A stretch of 7,653 bases of DNA from contig JALZVZ010000185.1 in NCBI GenBank assembly GCA_023299945.1, positions 1 through 7,653 of the forward strand, written 5' to 3'. The notes below the pieces were generated by a model. It was not told the origin of the DNA and did not search any database. It worked only from the letters and a program-made list of their open reading frames with translations. Within the stretch, counting starts at the first letter, position 1. Each line of letters begins with the position of its first letter. The translations under genes and the position numbers were made by a program. Below are positions 1-7,653 of this stretch, piece by piece. Source of the stretch: Altererythrobacter sp. Lineage in GTDB: Bacteria; Pseudomonadota; Alphaproteobacteria; Sphingomonadales; Sphingomonadaceae.

Positions 1-221
1 CCGCCTGCACGCCGCCCTTCGAGCTGGGCGGGGATGACCCGCGTGTCATTGAATACAAGCACATCATTGGAGCTGAGCATATACGGCAGATCGCGCACGC
101 CCCTGTCATCAAATGCGCCCTCGCTCGGCACATATAACATACGCGCAGCATCACGCGGCCGCACGGGCCGCAGGGCTATCCGCTCTGGTGGGAGCTCAAA
201 ATCGAAAAGGTCAACGCGCAT
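1..221 (-). CDS. queA: S-adenosylmethionine:tRNA ribosyltransferase-isomerase, N-terminal part
   Basis: QueA transfers and isomerises the ribosyl moiety of S-adenosylmethionine onto 7-aminomethyl-7-deazaguanine in tRNA, giving epoxyqueuosine, a late step of queuosine synthesis in the cytoplasm. The 73 visible codons begin [20 protein letters not shown] and continue to [19 protein letters not shown]. Both stretches are hallmarks of the QueA N-terminus, including the [11 protein letters not shown] segment. The gene runs off the left edge, so about four fifths of the usual ~340-350 residues are missing. The ATG at 219-221 is in register with family N-termini; an ATG at 233-235 is out of frame. 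The ribosome-binding site is poor (a G-rich GGGCGGG a few bases upstream). It lies 57 bases downstream of the cyclophilin gene on the same strand, with a small hairpin between. I expect tgt or another queuosine gene beyond the edge, but that is inference. Confidence 0.95.
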   Translation of the reverse strand, partial: MRVDLFDFELPPERIALRPVRPRDAARMLYVPSEGAFDDRGVRDLPYMLSSNDVLVFNDTRVIPAQLEGRRAG

Positions 222-254
222 GGCTGCCCGCCCATAAAACGCAGCATTCCAATT

Positions 255-271
255 GGCCAGAACTACTGGCC
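255..271 (-). other. Hairpin in the cyclophilin-queA junction
   Basis: A perfect 6-bp inverted repeat (GGCCAG, 5-base loop, CTGGCC) lies in the 57-base gap between the cyclophilin stop and the queA start. In the minus-strand transcript it begins 7 bases after the stop codon. The bases after the hairpin are AATTGG, not a U-tract, so it does not look like a standard intrinsic terminator. It may be a weak attenuator, an mRNA 3'-end stabiliser or chance. Confidence 0.4.
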
Positions 272-278
272 GAAAAGA

Positions 279-1025
279 CTAGCTAATCGGCGAACTCAAA
301 TCGTCGAGCGTAACCTCGGACTGAATTTGCGGCGCTTGCCTTGGCGCAGGACGCGGCTTGCCCTCGGACGCAAGTGACGCCTGCAAAATCAGCGTTGGTT
401 TTGCAGGTGGCTCGCCCTTATTGATCGCATCAACTCCAGCCATATTGGAAATAACGCGGCCAAAATTAGTGTAGCGTTTGTCGAGGGAGAAGCGGGGATA
501 GAAAACGATAAAAAACTGGCTGTTCGCGCTGTCTTCACCGGTTGCACGCGCCATGGAAACGGTTCCACGCACATGCGGCATCGAGTTAAATTCTTCCGCA
601 AGGTCCGGCATCGCGGAACCGCCCTGGCCGGTGCCAGTAGGATCGCCCCCCTGAGCCATAAAACCGTCGATCACGCGGTGGAAAATAACCCCGTTGTAAA
701 AGTTCTGCTTGGTTAGCTGTTTGATCCGGTCGATATGCGCGGGCGCCCATTCGGGCATCAAACGGATCGCGACACGCTCTCCATTGGACAGGTCGAGCAG
801 CCACACATTCTCAGGGTTAACTGATTGATCAAAATTGATCGGCGGAAAACTGCGCTTTGGCTTGGGCGCTTCAACAGGAGCTTGCGCCACATCGGCAACC
901 GATGCTGCGGCATCTTTTGCGGCTTCCACCACACTATCTGGTGCGGGGTTGGTTTGCGCGTAGATGGTTTGCGGTGCGGCCAAAATCAGCAAGGAAGCTG
1001 CTGCAGCGAGAGTGGTTTTCAGCAT
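279..1025 (-). CDS. Exported cyclophilin-type peptidyl-prolyl cis-trans isomerase
   Basis: This is a cyclophilin-fold prolyl isomerase that probably assists protein folding outside the cytoplasm. The N-terminus MLKTTLAAAASLLILAAPQT is a typical signal peptide with likely cleavage after IYA. An Ala/Pro-rich linker of about 40 residues follows, then the cyclophilin domain with FHRVIDGFMAQGGDPTGTGQ (catalytic Arg in FHR, Gln in QGGD) and SANSQFFIVF. The active-site Trp of human cyclophilin A appears to be Phe (RFSLD), as is common in bacterial members. A Pro-rich tail of about 30 residues ends the protein. I chose the ATG at 1023-1025 because AAAGG lies 5 bases upstream and the signal peptide starts there. 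An in-frame ATG at 1047-1049 would add eight residues but has no visible ribosome-binding site. The gene follows coaD by about 106 bases and could be in the same operon or have its own promoter. Confidence 0.93.
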   Translation of the reverse strand: MLKTTLAAAASLLILAAPQTIYAQTNPAPDSVVEAAKDAAASVADVAQAPVEAPKPKRSFPPINFDQSVNPENVWLLDLSNGERVAIRLMPEWAPAHIDRIKQLTKQNFYNGVIFHRVIDGFMAQGGDPTGTGQGGSAMPDLAEEFNSMPHVRGTVSMARATGEDSANSQFFIVFYPRFSLDKRYTNFGRVISNMAGVDAINKGEPPAKPTLILQASLASEGKPRPAPRQAPQIQSEVTLDDLSSPIS

Positions 1026-1131
1026 AGTAACCTTTGAATGTTTTATCATGTTGCATTCGGCCTAGCGGCGGCAGGCTGACACTTCAATGAATGAACAGTT
1101 GGCCGCGCACAGCTAAGCACAAAATCTGGTG

Positions 1132-1644
1132 TCAGTAATCGCCCAACAGGCCTTTTTCCGCGACCCTTTTATCCACATCGGCGCGGACTGCTGGACTAAC
1201 AAAAGGCGTAATATCCCCGCCAAATAGCGCGATCTCTTTAACCAGTTTCGAGGCAATTGGCTGAAGCGAAACATCCGCCATCAGAAAAACTGTCTCAATT
1301 TCATCATCAAGTTGTTGGTTCATACCCGCCATCTGATACTCATATTCAAAATCGGCGACAGCGCGCAGGCCGCGTATCAGGACATTTGCGCCCTGTTTGC
1401 GCGCGAATTTGACGAGCAATGCGTTAAATCCAACCACTTCAACATTGCCAAGGTTGAGTTCTGCAACCTCGCGTTCAACCATGGAGAGCCGTTCCTCGGT
1501 TGAAAACATAGGGTTTTTTGAAGGGTTGGTGGTTACCCCAAGGATGAGCTTGTCCACCAGCGTTGAGCCGCGCCGAATAATATCGGCATGGCCCAATGTT
1601 ATCGGATCAAAAGTTCCGGGGTAAATTCCAATGCGCTGTGTCAT
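1132..1644 (-). CDS. coaD: Phosphopantetheine adenylyltransferase
   Basis: CoaD adenylates 4'-phosphopantetheine with ATP to make dephospho-CoA, the penultimate step of coenzyme A synthesis, in the cytoplasm. The 170-residue protein starts MTQRIGIYPGTFDPITLGHA, which holds the nucleotidyltransferase TxGH motif (TLGH, residues 16-19). Further on are the conserved Lys near residue 43, the segment NVLIRGLRAVADFEYEYQ (88-105) and KLVKEIALFGGD near residue 133. Length is slightly above the common 155-165. The start ATG at 1642-1644 overlaps the stop of the upstream lipoprotein gene in an ATGA arrangement, which suggests translational coupling. A GTG 18 bases further upstream would add MARFRN but departs from the family N-terminus. 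No good Shine-Dalgarno precedes the ATG. The gene is rather AT-rich in places (a 60-base line counts to about 40% GC) although it is a core gene. Confidence 0.96.
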   Translation of the reverse strand: MTQRIGIYPGTFDPITLGHADIIRRGSTLVDKLILGVTTNPSKNPMFSTEERLSMVEREVAELNLGNVEVVGFNALLVKFARKQGANVLIRGLRAVADFEYEYQMAGMNQQLDDEIETVFLMADVSLQPIASKLVKEIALFGGDITPFVSPAVRADVDKRVAEKGLLGDY

Positions 1645-1988
1645 GTTTCTGAATCTAGCCACTCTATCGTCATATTATTCCAATCGAAAACCAACTCATC
1701 TCTAGAGCCAGCCTTCAACTCTCTTCCTAAGGCGTTTTCGTTCCCAACATATCCTGCTGCCAGTGCGGCCTTGTGCATCTCGTTCATGCATTCAGCATTC
1801 GCAGAGTACGTGTAATGATCAAAATAATCTACAGTCACATTCCAAACATCGTCTCGATCCACGGTCTCAAGCTTCAATTCGTCGCATTGCGTAAGTTTTA
1901 AAATTCCATCTGGAATGGGAGCACTTGATTGACAGGCGACAAGAGGAAGCGCGAACGAAACACAAAGAACCTTCGCTGCTAAATTCAC
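1641..1988 (-). CDS. Small putative lipoprotein, function unknown
   Basis: I do not recognise this 115-residue protein. It begins MNLAAKVLCVSFALPLVACQ, a short lipoprotein signal with a lipobox LVAC at residues 16-19. Gln at +2 fits outer-membrane sorting under the usual rule. The mature part is about 97 residues with two cysteines after the lipidated one (35 and 67), many acidic residues and an aromatic stretch DYFDHYTYSANAEC. The GTG start (1986-1988) overlaps the ispA TAG stop by one base, and GGAGAGG lies 8 bases upstream, a good ribosome-binding site. The stop overlaps the coaD start as ATGA. These junctions support a real, expressed gene. GC is about 40-45% by hand count in three 60-base lines, below the ispA gene beside it. 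It interrupts an otherwise housekeeping gene order and is probably lineage-specific. A disulfide between Cys35 and Cys67 is possible, but that is inference. Confidence 0.8.
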   Translation of the reverse strand: MNLAAKVLCVSFALPLVACQSSAPIPDGILKLTQCDELKLETVDRDDVWNVTVDYFDHYTYSANAECMNEMHKAALAAGYVGNENALGRELKAGSRDELVFDWNNMTIEWLDSET

Positions 1989-2893
1989 TACCGATCCCTC
2001 TCCACAATAAACCGAGCCAACGCGCGCAACAGCTCTGCCTCCTCGCCGTGGCTTGCCAAATGCGCCACGGCTTGATCCGCCAATGCATCGGCTTGCTCGC
2101 GCGCTTTTTCTGCCCCCATCAAAGTCACAAAGGTTTGCTTGCCTTGTATCTCGTCTTTGCGAAGCGCTTTGCCTGCTTTGGCCTCATCACCTGATACATC
2201 AAGCAGGTCATCTGCAATCTGGAACGCCAAACCAATATCGCGTGCATAGGCGCGCAAATGCCCTCTGCCTTCTGGTGCAATTTTGCCGAGCACAGCGCCC
2301 ATTTCTACAGATGCGGCGAGCAAAGCGCCAGTTTTCAGCTGCTGAAGGCGAGTGATGGAGCGCAGATCATAGTCTGATTTCTCCGCCTCCATATCCATCA
2401 TTTGGCCGCCCGCCATGCCGTTCATCCCGCTGGCCGAGGCAAGTGTTGCGATCATTTCTGCGCGGGTAAAGGGATCTGAGCTGATGGCGGGATCGGACAA
2501 GATTTCGAACGCCAAGGCATGCAGCGAATCGCCTGCTAGTACAGCTGTCGCCTCGTCGAAGGCCTTGTGCACTGTGGGCTTGCCGTGCCGCAGATCATCA
2601 TCATCCATGCAGGGCAAATCATCATGGATTAGCGAATAAACATGGATTGCCTCCACTGCGCAGCCAGCCCGCAATGCGGTATCACGGTCAACGCCGTAAA
2701 GCTCAGCTGTGGCCACCAACAACAATGGCCGCACACGCTTACCGCCGCCAATTGCGGCATACCGCATCGCCTCAACCAGTGGCGCACGTGTATCATCGGG
2801 CACTGGTAGAAACGCATCAAAAACCGAATCCACCTCGCGTTGGACCTGCGCCAACTGCTCGCTGAGCAAAGAGCTACTCACGTCGCGTAGCAT
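1988..2893 (-). CDS. ispA: Farnesyl diphosphate synthase (polyprenyl synthetase family)
   Basis: IspA condenses dimethylallyl and geranyl diphosphate with isopentenyl diphosphate to give farnesyl diphosphate, the precursor of ubiquinone side chains, undecaprenyl phosphate and carotenoids. The 301-residue protein shows GGGKRVRP at 49-56, the first Asp-rich motif in YSLIHDDLPCMDDDDLRHGK (first Asp at residue 91), GGQMMDM, the Lys in LKTGALL, and the second Asp-rich motif FQIADDLLDVSGDE near 225-237. The DDxxxxD spacing with Tyr five residues before it is the bacterial short-chain (C15) pattern. I chose the ATG at 2891-2893. A TTG at 2900-2902 would add MSR and overlap the xseB stop. The gene follows xseB with a 5-base gap, a common alphaproteobacterial pair. 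The usual downstream dxs is not seen here. A geranylgeranyl product cannot be fully excluded from sequence alone. Confidence 0.95.
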   Translation of the reverse strand: MLRDVSSSLLSEQLAQVQREVDSVFDAFLPVPDDTRAPLVEAMRYAAIGGGKRVRPLLLVATAELYGVDRDTALRAGCAVEAIHVYSLIHDDLPCMDDDDLRHGKPTVHKAFDEATAVLAGDSLHALAFEILSDPAISSDPFTRAEMIATLASASGMNGMAGGQMMDMEAEKSDYDLRSITRLQQLKTGALLAASVEMGAVLGKIAPEGRGHLRAYARDIGLAFQIADDLLDVSGDEAKAGKALRKDEIQGKQTFVTLMGAEKAREQADALADQAVAHLASHGEEAELLRALARFIVERDR

Positions 2894-2898
2894 TCTGC

Positions 2899-3120
2899 TC
2901 AATTGCCTGCGTCAAAAGGTTTTGTGCCGGTCGCAACACCGTCTTTATCTGCGACTATTTGCTCAATCCTAGCCTGTGCTGAATCAAGCCGCGCTTGGCA
3001 TTGTTTGCGCAAGACTTCGCCCTTTTCATATAAGGCAATAGATTGGTCTAGCGGAACGCTGCCGCTTTCCAATTGTTGCACAATCTCTTCCAAAGCGCTC
3101 AGAGCGTGTTCAAAGCTCAA
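2899..3120 (-). CDS. xseB: Exodeoxyribonuclease VII small subunit
   Basis: XseB is the small, multi-copy helical subunit that binds the XseA catalytic subunit of exonuclease VII, which degrades single-stranded DNA. The frame reads [20 protein letters not shown] then [14 protein letters not shown] and [17 protein letters not shown], the diagnostic pattern of this family (SFE.AL..LE.IV..LE.G...L..S...YE.G). From the TTG at 3118-3120 the protein is 73 residues, within the family range. That TTG has no proper ribosome-binding site. The frame is open upstream to a stop at 3178-3180, and an ATT at 3148-3150 sits exactly 7 bases after GGAAGGG, so translation may really start there and give 83 residues. 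No ATG, GTG or TTG lies between the stop and the TTG at 3120. It heads the minus-strand operon with ispA and is divergent from the membrane-protein gene at 3254. Confidence 0.9.
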   Translation of the reverse strand: MSFEHALSALEEIVQQLESGSVPLDQSIALYEKGEVLRKQCQARLDSAQARIEQIVADKDGVATGTKPFDAGN

Positions 3121-3157
3121 CTCAGAATTGTCAGTGCCGGAATCAGAAATTGGATTA

Positions 3158-3164
3158 CCCTTCC
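3158..3164 (-). promoter_or_regulatory. Strong Shine-Dalgarno-like site ahead of an ATT codon of xseB
   Basis: On the minus strand GGAAGGG lies 7 bases before an ATT codon (3148-3150) that is in frame with xseB. No ATG, GTG or TTG in any frame is placed suitably after it except through this ATT. The site suggests that xseB translation begins at the ATT rather than at the TTG at 3120, which has no ribosome-binding site. Confidence 0.4.
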
Positions 3165-3183
3165 ATTTAAAGAGCTTTTAGCA

Positions 3184-3225
3184 TTGACCCTGCGATCCCA
3201 GTCGGTCAAGCCTGTGATCAACAGG
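3184..3225. promoter_or_regulatory. Two adjacent dyads in the divergent xseB / membrane-protein intergenic region
   Basis: The first dyad is TTGACC (3184-3189) and GGTCAA (3204-3209), a perfect 6-bp inverted repeat with a 14-base spacer. It places a TTGACC hexamer, a possible -35 element, on each strand. The second is CCTGT-N5-ACAGG (3211-3225). They lie in the only divergent gap of the window. I see no good -10 element at 16-18 bases from either TTGACC. An extended -10-like TGCTAAAAG on the minus strand (3177-3185) is 21-23 bases away. Regulation of either gene by these sites is a guess. Confidence 0.25.
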
Positions 3226-3253
3226 GGCATCAATAAGGAGAGTGATAGCCCAT

Positions 3254-3910
3254 ATGTTTATCGGACATTTTGCCCCGGCCTTTGCCGCCGCTGCCCTAAC
3301 AGAGCGCGCGCCCAAATTGGCTGTTTTGTTTATTGCCGCACAATTGGTAGATTGGGCGTTCTTCGCCTTTACGCTCGTTGGTATTGAGAACATGCGCATC
3401 GATCCCAGCATAACTGTGATGGTGCCGTTTGACCTCTATGACATGCCCTACACGCATTCTCTGCTCGGCAGTTTCGTGTTTGCAGTTATGTTCGGAATGC
3501 TGATTTGGGGTCTATCGCGTAATGTACTTGCAGGAATTTTGGCGGGCGGCGTTGTCGTCAGCCATTGGATTCTCGATCTGCTCGTCCATGCGCCCGATCT
3601 TACGATTGCGGGCGGAGCGCATAAAGTCGGGCTTGGCCTTTGGAATTATCCATTGATCGCTATCCCGCTGGAATTGGTCATTACATTGCTGGCCTTTTAT
3701 TGGTTTATCCGCACCACCAAAGGCCCGATTGGCCCGCCAGCAGTGTTGCTGGGCGTGATGCTCGTCTTTCAAGCCATCAATTGGTTTGGCCCTGCACCAG
3801 CTGAAATGTCCTCTGCGGTTTCGCTGACATCTTTGCTGGCGTTTGGAATTATCACAGCACTGGCGTGGTGGGTTGGGCAAAACCGGCGGCATAAGCGCGC
3901 TCGGGGCTAG
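3254..3910 (+). CDS. Polytopic membrane protein with conserved His/Asp residues, function unknown
   Basis: The 218-residue protein is very hydrophobic, with about six membrane segments by eye (roughly 22-44, 67-87, 90-112, 130-152, 161-178 and 190-208) and a basic C-terminal tail. Striking polar residues are His5 (MFIGHFA), Asp60/Asp63 and His68 in FDLYDMPYTHSLLG, and His104, Asp108, His112 and Asp115 in SHWILDLLVHAPDL. This layout recalls membrane-bound metal-dependent hydrolases of the YdjM/YbcI kind (PF04307), but I am not certain it belongs to that family and assign no substrate. I chose the ATG at 3254-3256 because MFIGHFA fits my memory of related proteins. A GTG at 3242 is in frame but directly abuts AAGGAG (3235-3240), too close to serve as its ribosome-binding site; that AAGGAG is 13 bases from the ATG, rather far. 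It precedes purL by 33 bases on the same strand. Confidence 0.82.
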   Translation: MFIGHFAPAFAAAALTERAPKLAVLFIAAQLVDWAFFAFTLVGIENMRIDPSITVMVPFDLYDMPYTHSLLGSFVFAVMFGMLIWGLSRNVLAGILAGGVVVSHWILDLLVHAPDLTIAGGAHKVGLGLWNYPLIAIPLELVITLLAFYWFIRTTKGPIGPPAVLLGVMLVFQAINWFGPAPAEMSSAVSLTSLLAFGIITALAWWVGQNRRHKRARG

Positions 3911-3932
3911 CGAGGGCAGACACGGCTCGCTA
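3908..3932 (+). other. Inverted repeat between the membrane-protein stop and the purL ribosome-binding site
   Basis: TAGCGAG (3908-3914, containing the stop codon of the upstream gene) and CTCGCTA (3926-3932) form a perfect 7-bp stem with an 11-base loop. No T-run follows, so it is not a classical terminator. Its 3' arm ends at the first base of the purL AAAGG (3932-3936), so folding could affect purL translation. It could also be chance. Confidence 0.4.
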
Positions 3933-3943
3933 AAGGCAAAGCC

Positions 3944-6580
<2,637 letters not shown>

Positions 6581-6587
<7 letters not shown>

Positions 6588-6985
6588 CTGAACATCCCGA
6601 CAAGCCGCTCGCCATCAAACTCAATCTGCGCGATGGGCAAGTGTGCTGGTTTGACGCAATGCCGGATCACATTATCGATGAGATCGACGAATATGCCCTG
6701 GAGCTCAGCTTTATCGCAGACTTAAGCGAAATACGCCTAGGCGGGTTGGATGCCGCGCATATATTCGTAACCGACGCCGCAGACCTTGACGGCAAACTAA
6801 CCGATCTGCGCGTCAAGCTCGCCAAAGATGGCCACGTCTGGGTCAGCTGGCAAAACGCCGGCGCTTTGGATGCCATTGCTGTTCAAACACTCGGAAAAGC
6901 CTCAGGTTTGATACAGACAAAAGAGCTTAAGTTAGACGTTGATTGGTCTGCCTTGAAATTCGTGATCCCAAAAGCTGACCGCTAA
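6581..6985 (+). CDS. DUF3052 family protein
   Basis: The 134-residue soluble protein has LAIKLNLRDGQVCWFDAMPD near the start, LDAAHIFVTDAADLDGKL in the middle, KDGHVWVSWQNAG near residue 85 and ends DWSALKFVIPKADR. The order (short strand and loop around GQ, a hydrophobic strand ending FVT.., a GxxWVSW strand and a final W.aLkFV..k.DR) matches what I know of DUF3052, a small alpha/beta family of unknown function seen in Actinobacteria and Proteobacteria. It has no signal peptide or membrane segment. The start ATG at 6581-6583 lies 7 bases after the stop of the DUF6122 gene; the ribosome-binding site is weak (GACCGG), so coupling to the upstream gene is likely. It ends 4 bases before the convergent coq4-like gene. 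The family name is fairly sure; the role is unknown. Confidence 0.85.
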
Positions 6986-7012
6986 AAAATCAGGCGGCCT
7001 GTTGCGCGGCCG
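6984..7012 (-). terminator. Possible intrinsic terminator of the coq4-like gene
   Basis: On the minus strand CGGCC (7012-7008), an 8-base loop and GGCCG (6999-6995) are followed five bases later by six Ts (6989-6984). The hairpin sits inside the last codons of the coq4-like gene and the T-run overlaps the end of the convergent DUF3052 gene. The stem is only 5 bp, so this is tentative. Confidence 0.3.
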
Positions 7013-7653
7013 AAATATCCAGCTCATTTTCGCCATAACCATCGGCCTCTAACTGGGCCAAGCATTTGCGGTAGAGCACAGGCACACCAATGTTCAGCTG
7101 CTTGCGCACTTCATCAATATCGCTGCGCATCACAGCCTCGACATCCATATGCGCCAGCTTCGCAGCAGCCTTGCCCAAATCGCGGCCTTCACGGATTGCG
7201 CCATAGAGCGGCGCAGACGTTCCGGTCACCATCTTGATCTGGCGCGCGGCCGCATAGGCAATGAATTTCACGCCGAGATTTTGGTTCTGCTCAAAGCTAA
7301 AGCCGAGCAGCGCCGCCTCGCCCAAGGCATCACGGCCATAAGTCGTCAGCACGTGGAACAAATCATGCGTGTCACGCAGGCGGCACAAATACCATTCCAA
7401 CTGATCCTTGGGGCGTTCTTCGCGGGGCTTCCAATCGTAACTTTCCTCGAGCAGGCCGTTTGCCGTCAGCCCTTCACGCTTCATAAACCGCATATAATGC
7501 TGTGCGACGGTGTTCGGTCCGCAGTCGGTCCAACGCGCATGATCATCCAGCATGTCGGCCAGCGCCGTTTTGCTTTCACGTTGGATGAAATCTTGCGCGG
7601 TTGGAGTGGGGATGAATGCCTTGGCTTGATCTAAGACTTTTCGGCCCGCAAGC
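6990..7653 (-). CDS. Coq4 family ubiquinone biosynthesis protein, 5' end cut by the window
   Basis: Coq4-type proteins act in ubiquinone synthesis; Coq4 has been linked to scaffolding and C1 processing of the ring. The diagnostic metal motif HDxxH-x11-E is visible as HDLFHVLTTYGRDALGEA, preceded by LEWYLCRLRD and by HYMRFMKREGLTANGLLEES. The C-terminal half has a conserved-looking IDEVRKQLNIGVPVLYRK. An ATG at 7551-7553 could serve as a start (187 residues). However, the frame stays open for 33 more codons to the window edge and reads plausible protein (VLDQAKAFIPTPTAQDFIQR then ESKTALADMLDDH). Coq4 proteins are normally longer than 187 residues, so I annotate it as partial at the 5' end. It is convergent with the DUF3052 gene. 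Its upstream partner lies outside the window. Confidence 0.9.
   Translation of the reverse strand, partial: LAGRKVLDQAKAFIPTPTAQDFIQRESKTALADMLDDHARWTDCGPNTVAQHYMRFMKREGLTANGLLEESYDWKPREERPKDQLEWYLCRLRDTHDLFHVLTTYGRDALGEAALLGFSFEQNQNLGVKFIAYAAARQIKMVTGTSAPLYGAIREGRDLGKAAAKLAHMDVEAVMRSDIDEVRKQLNIGVPVLYRKCLAQLEADGYGENELDISAAQQAA

Noticed and set aside
1076..1135. Inverted repeat CTGACAC / GTGTCAG between coaD and the cyclophilin gene, spanning the coaD stop.
   Set aside because: Only 7 bp with a 46-base loop and no T-run; a match of this size over such a distance is expected by chance.
1925..2355. Two overlapping plus-strand frames opposite ispA and the lipoprotein gene.
   Set aside because: They are antisense shadows with no ribosome-binding site and low-complexity Arg/Leu/Cys content.
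7149..7634. A 161-codon plus-strand frame opposite the coq4-like gene.
   Set aside because: The minus-strand frame carries the HDxxH-x11-E motif and stays open to the window edge; the plus frame has no recognisable content.

Overview
The window looks like ordinary core chromosome of an alphaproteobacterium, most likely order Sphingomonadales (Erythrobacter/Sphingomonas relatives). This rests on the protein sequences (QueA, CoaD, IspA, small PurL, a Coq4-type ubiquinone protein) and on the gene order xseB-ispA-coaD-cyclophilin-queA. I recall that order from this order of bacteria but could not search for it. GC is moderate and uneven: hand-counted 60-base lines range from about 38% to 75%.

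Left arm (1-3150, all on the minus strand, read right to left): xseB (exonuclease VII small subunit), ispA (farnesyl diphosphate synthase), a small AT-rich lipoprotein gene, coaD (phosphopantetheine adenylyltransferase), an exported cyclophilin-type peptidyl-prolyl isomerase, and the 5' part of queA, which runs off the left edge. From xseB to coaD the genes touch or overlap, so this is probably one operon. Its products serve unrelated housekeeping tasks: DNA repair, isoprenoid precursors, coenzyme A, envelope protein folding and queuosine in tRNA.

Middle and right (3254-6985, plus strand): after a short divergent intergenic region comes a polytopic membrane protein with conserved His/Asp residues. 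It is followed by purL (FGAM synthase II, purine synthesis), a second small His/Asp-rich membrane protein of DUF6122 type whose only canonical start overlaps the purL end, and a DUF3052-family protein. These four are closely spaced and could be co-transcribed.

Right edge (6990-7653, minus strand): a coq4-like gene, convergent with the DUF3052 gene and cut by the window end.

I see no mobile element, CRISPR array, RNA gene, prophage or defence system, and no convincing new biological system. Points worth a second look are small: a possible AUU start for xseB, a foreign-looking lipoprotein gene inside a housekeeping operon, two putative membrane metal-site proteins flanking purL, a tandem duplication at a start codon, and a few dyads and hairpins in gene junctions.
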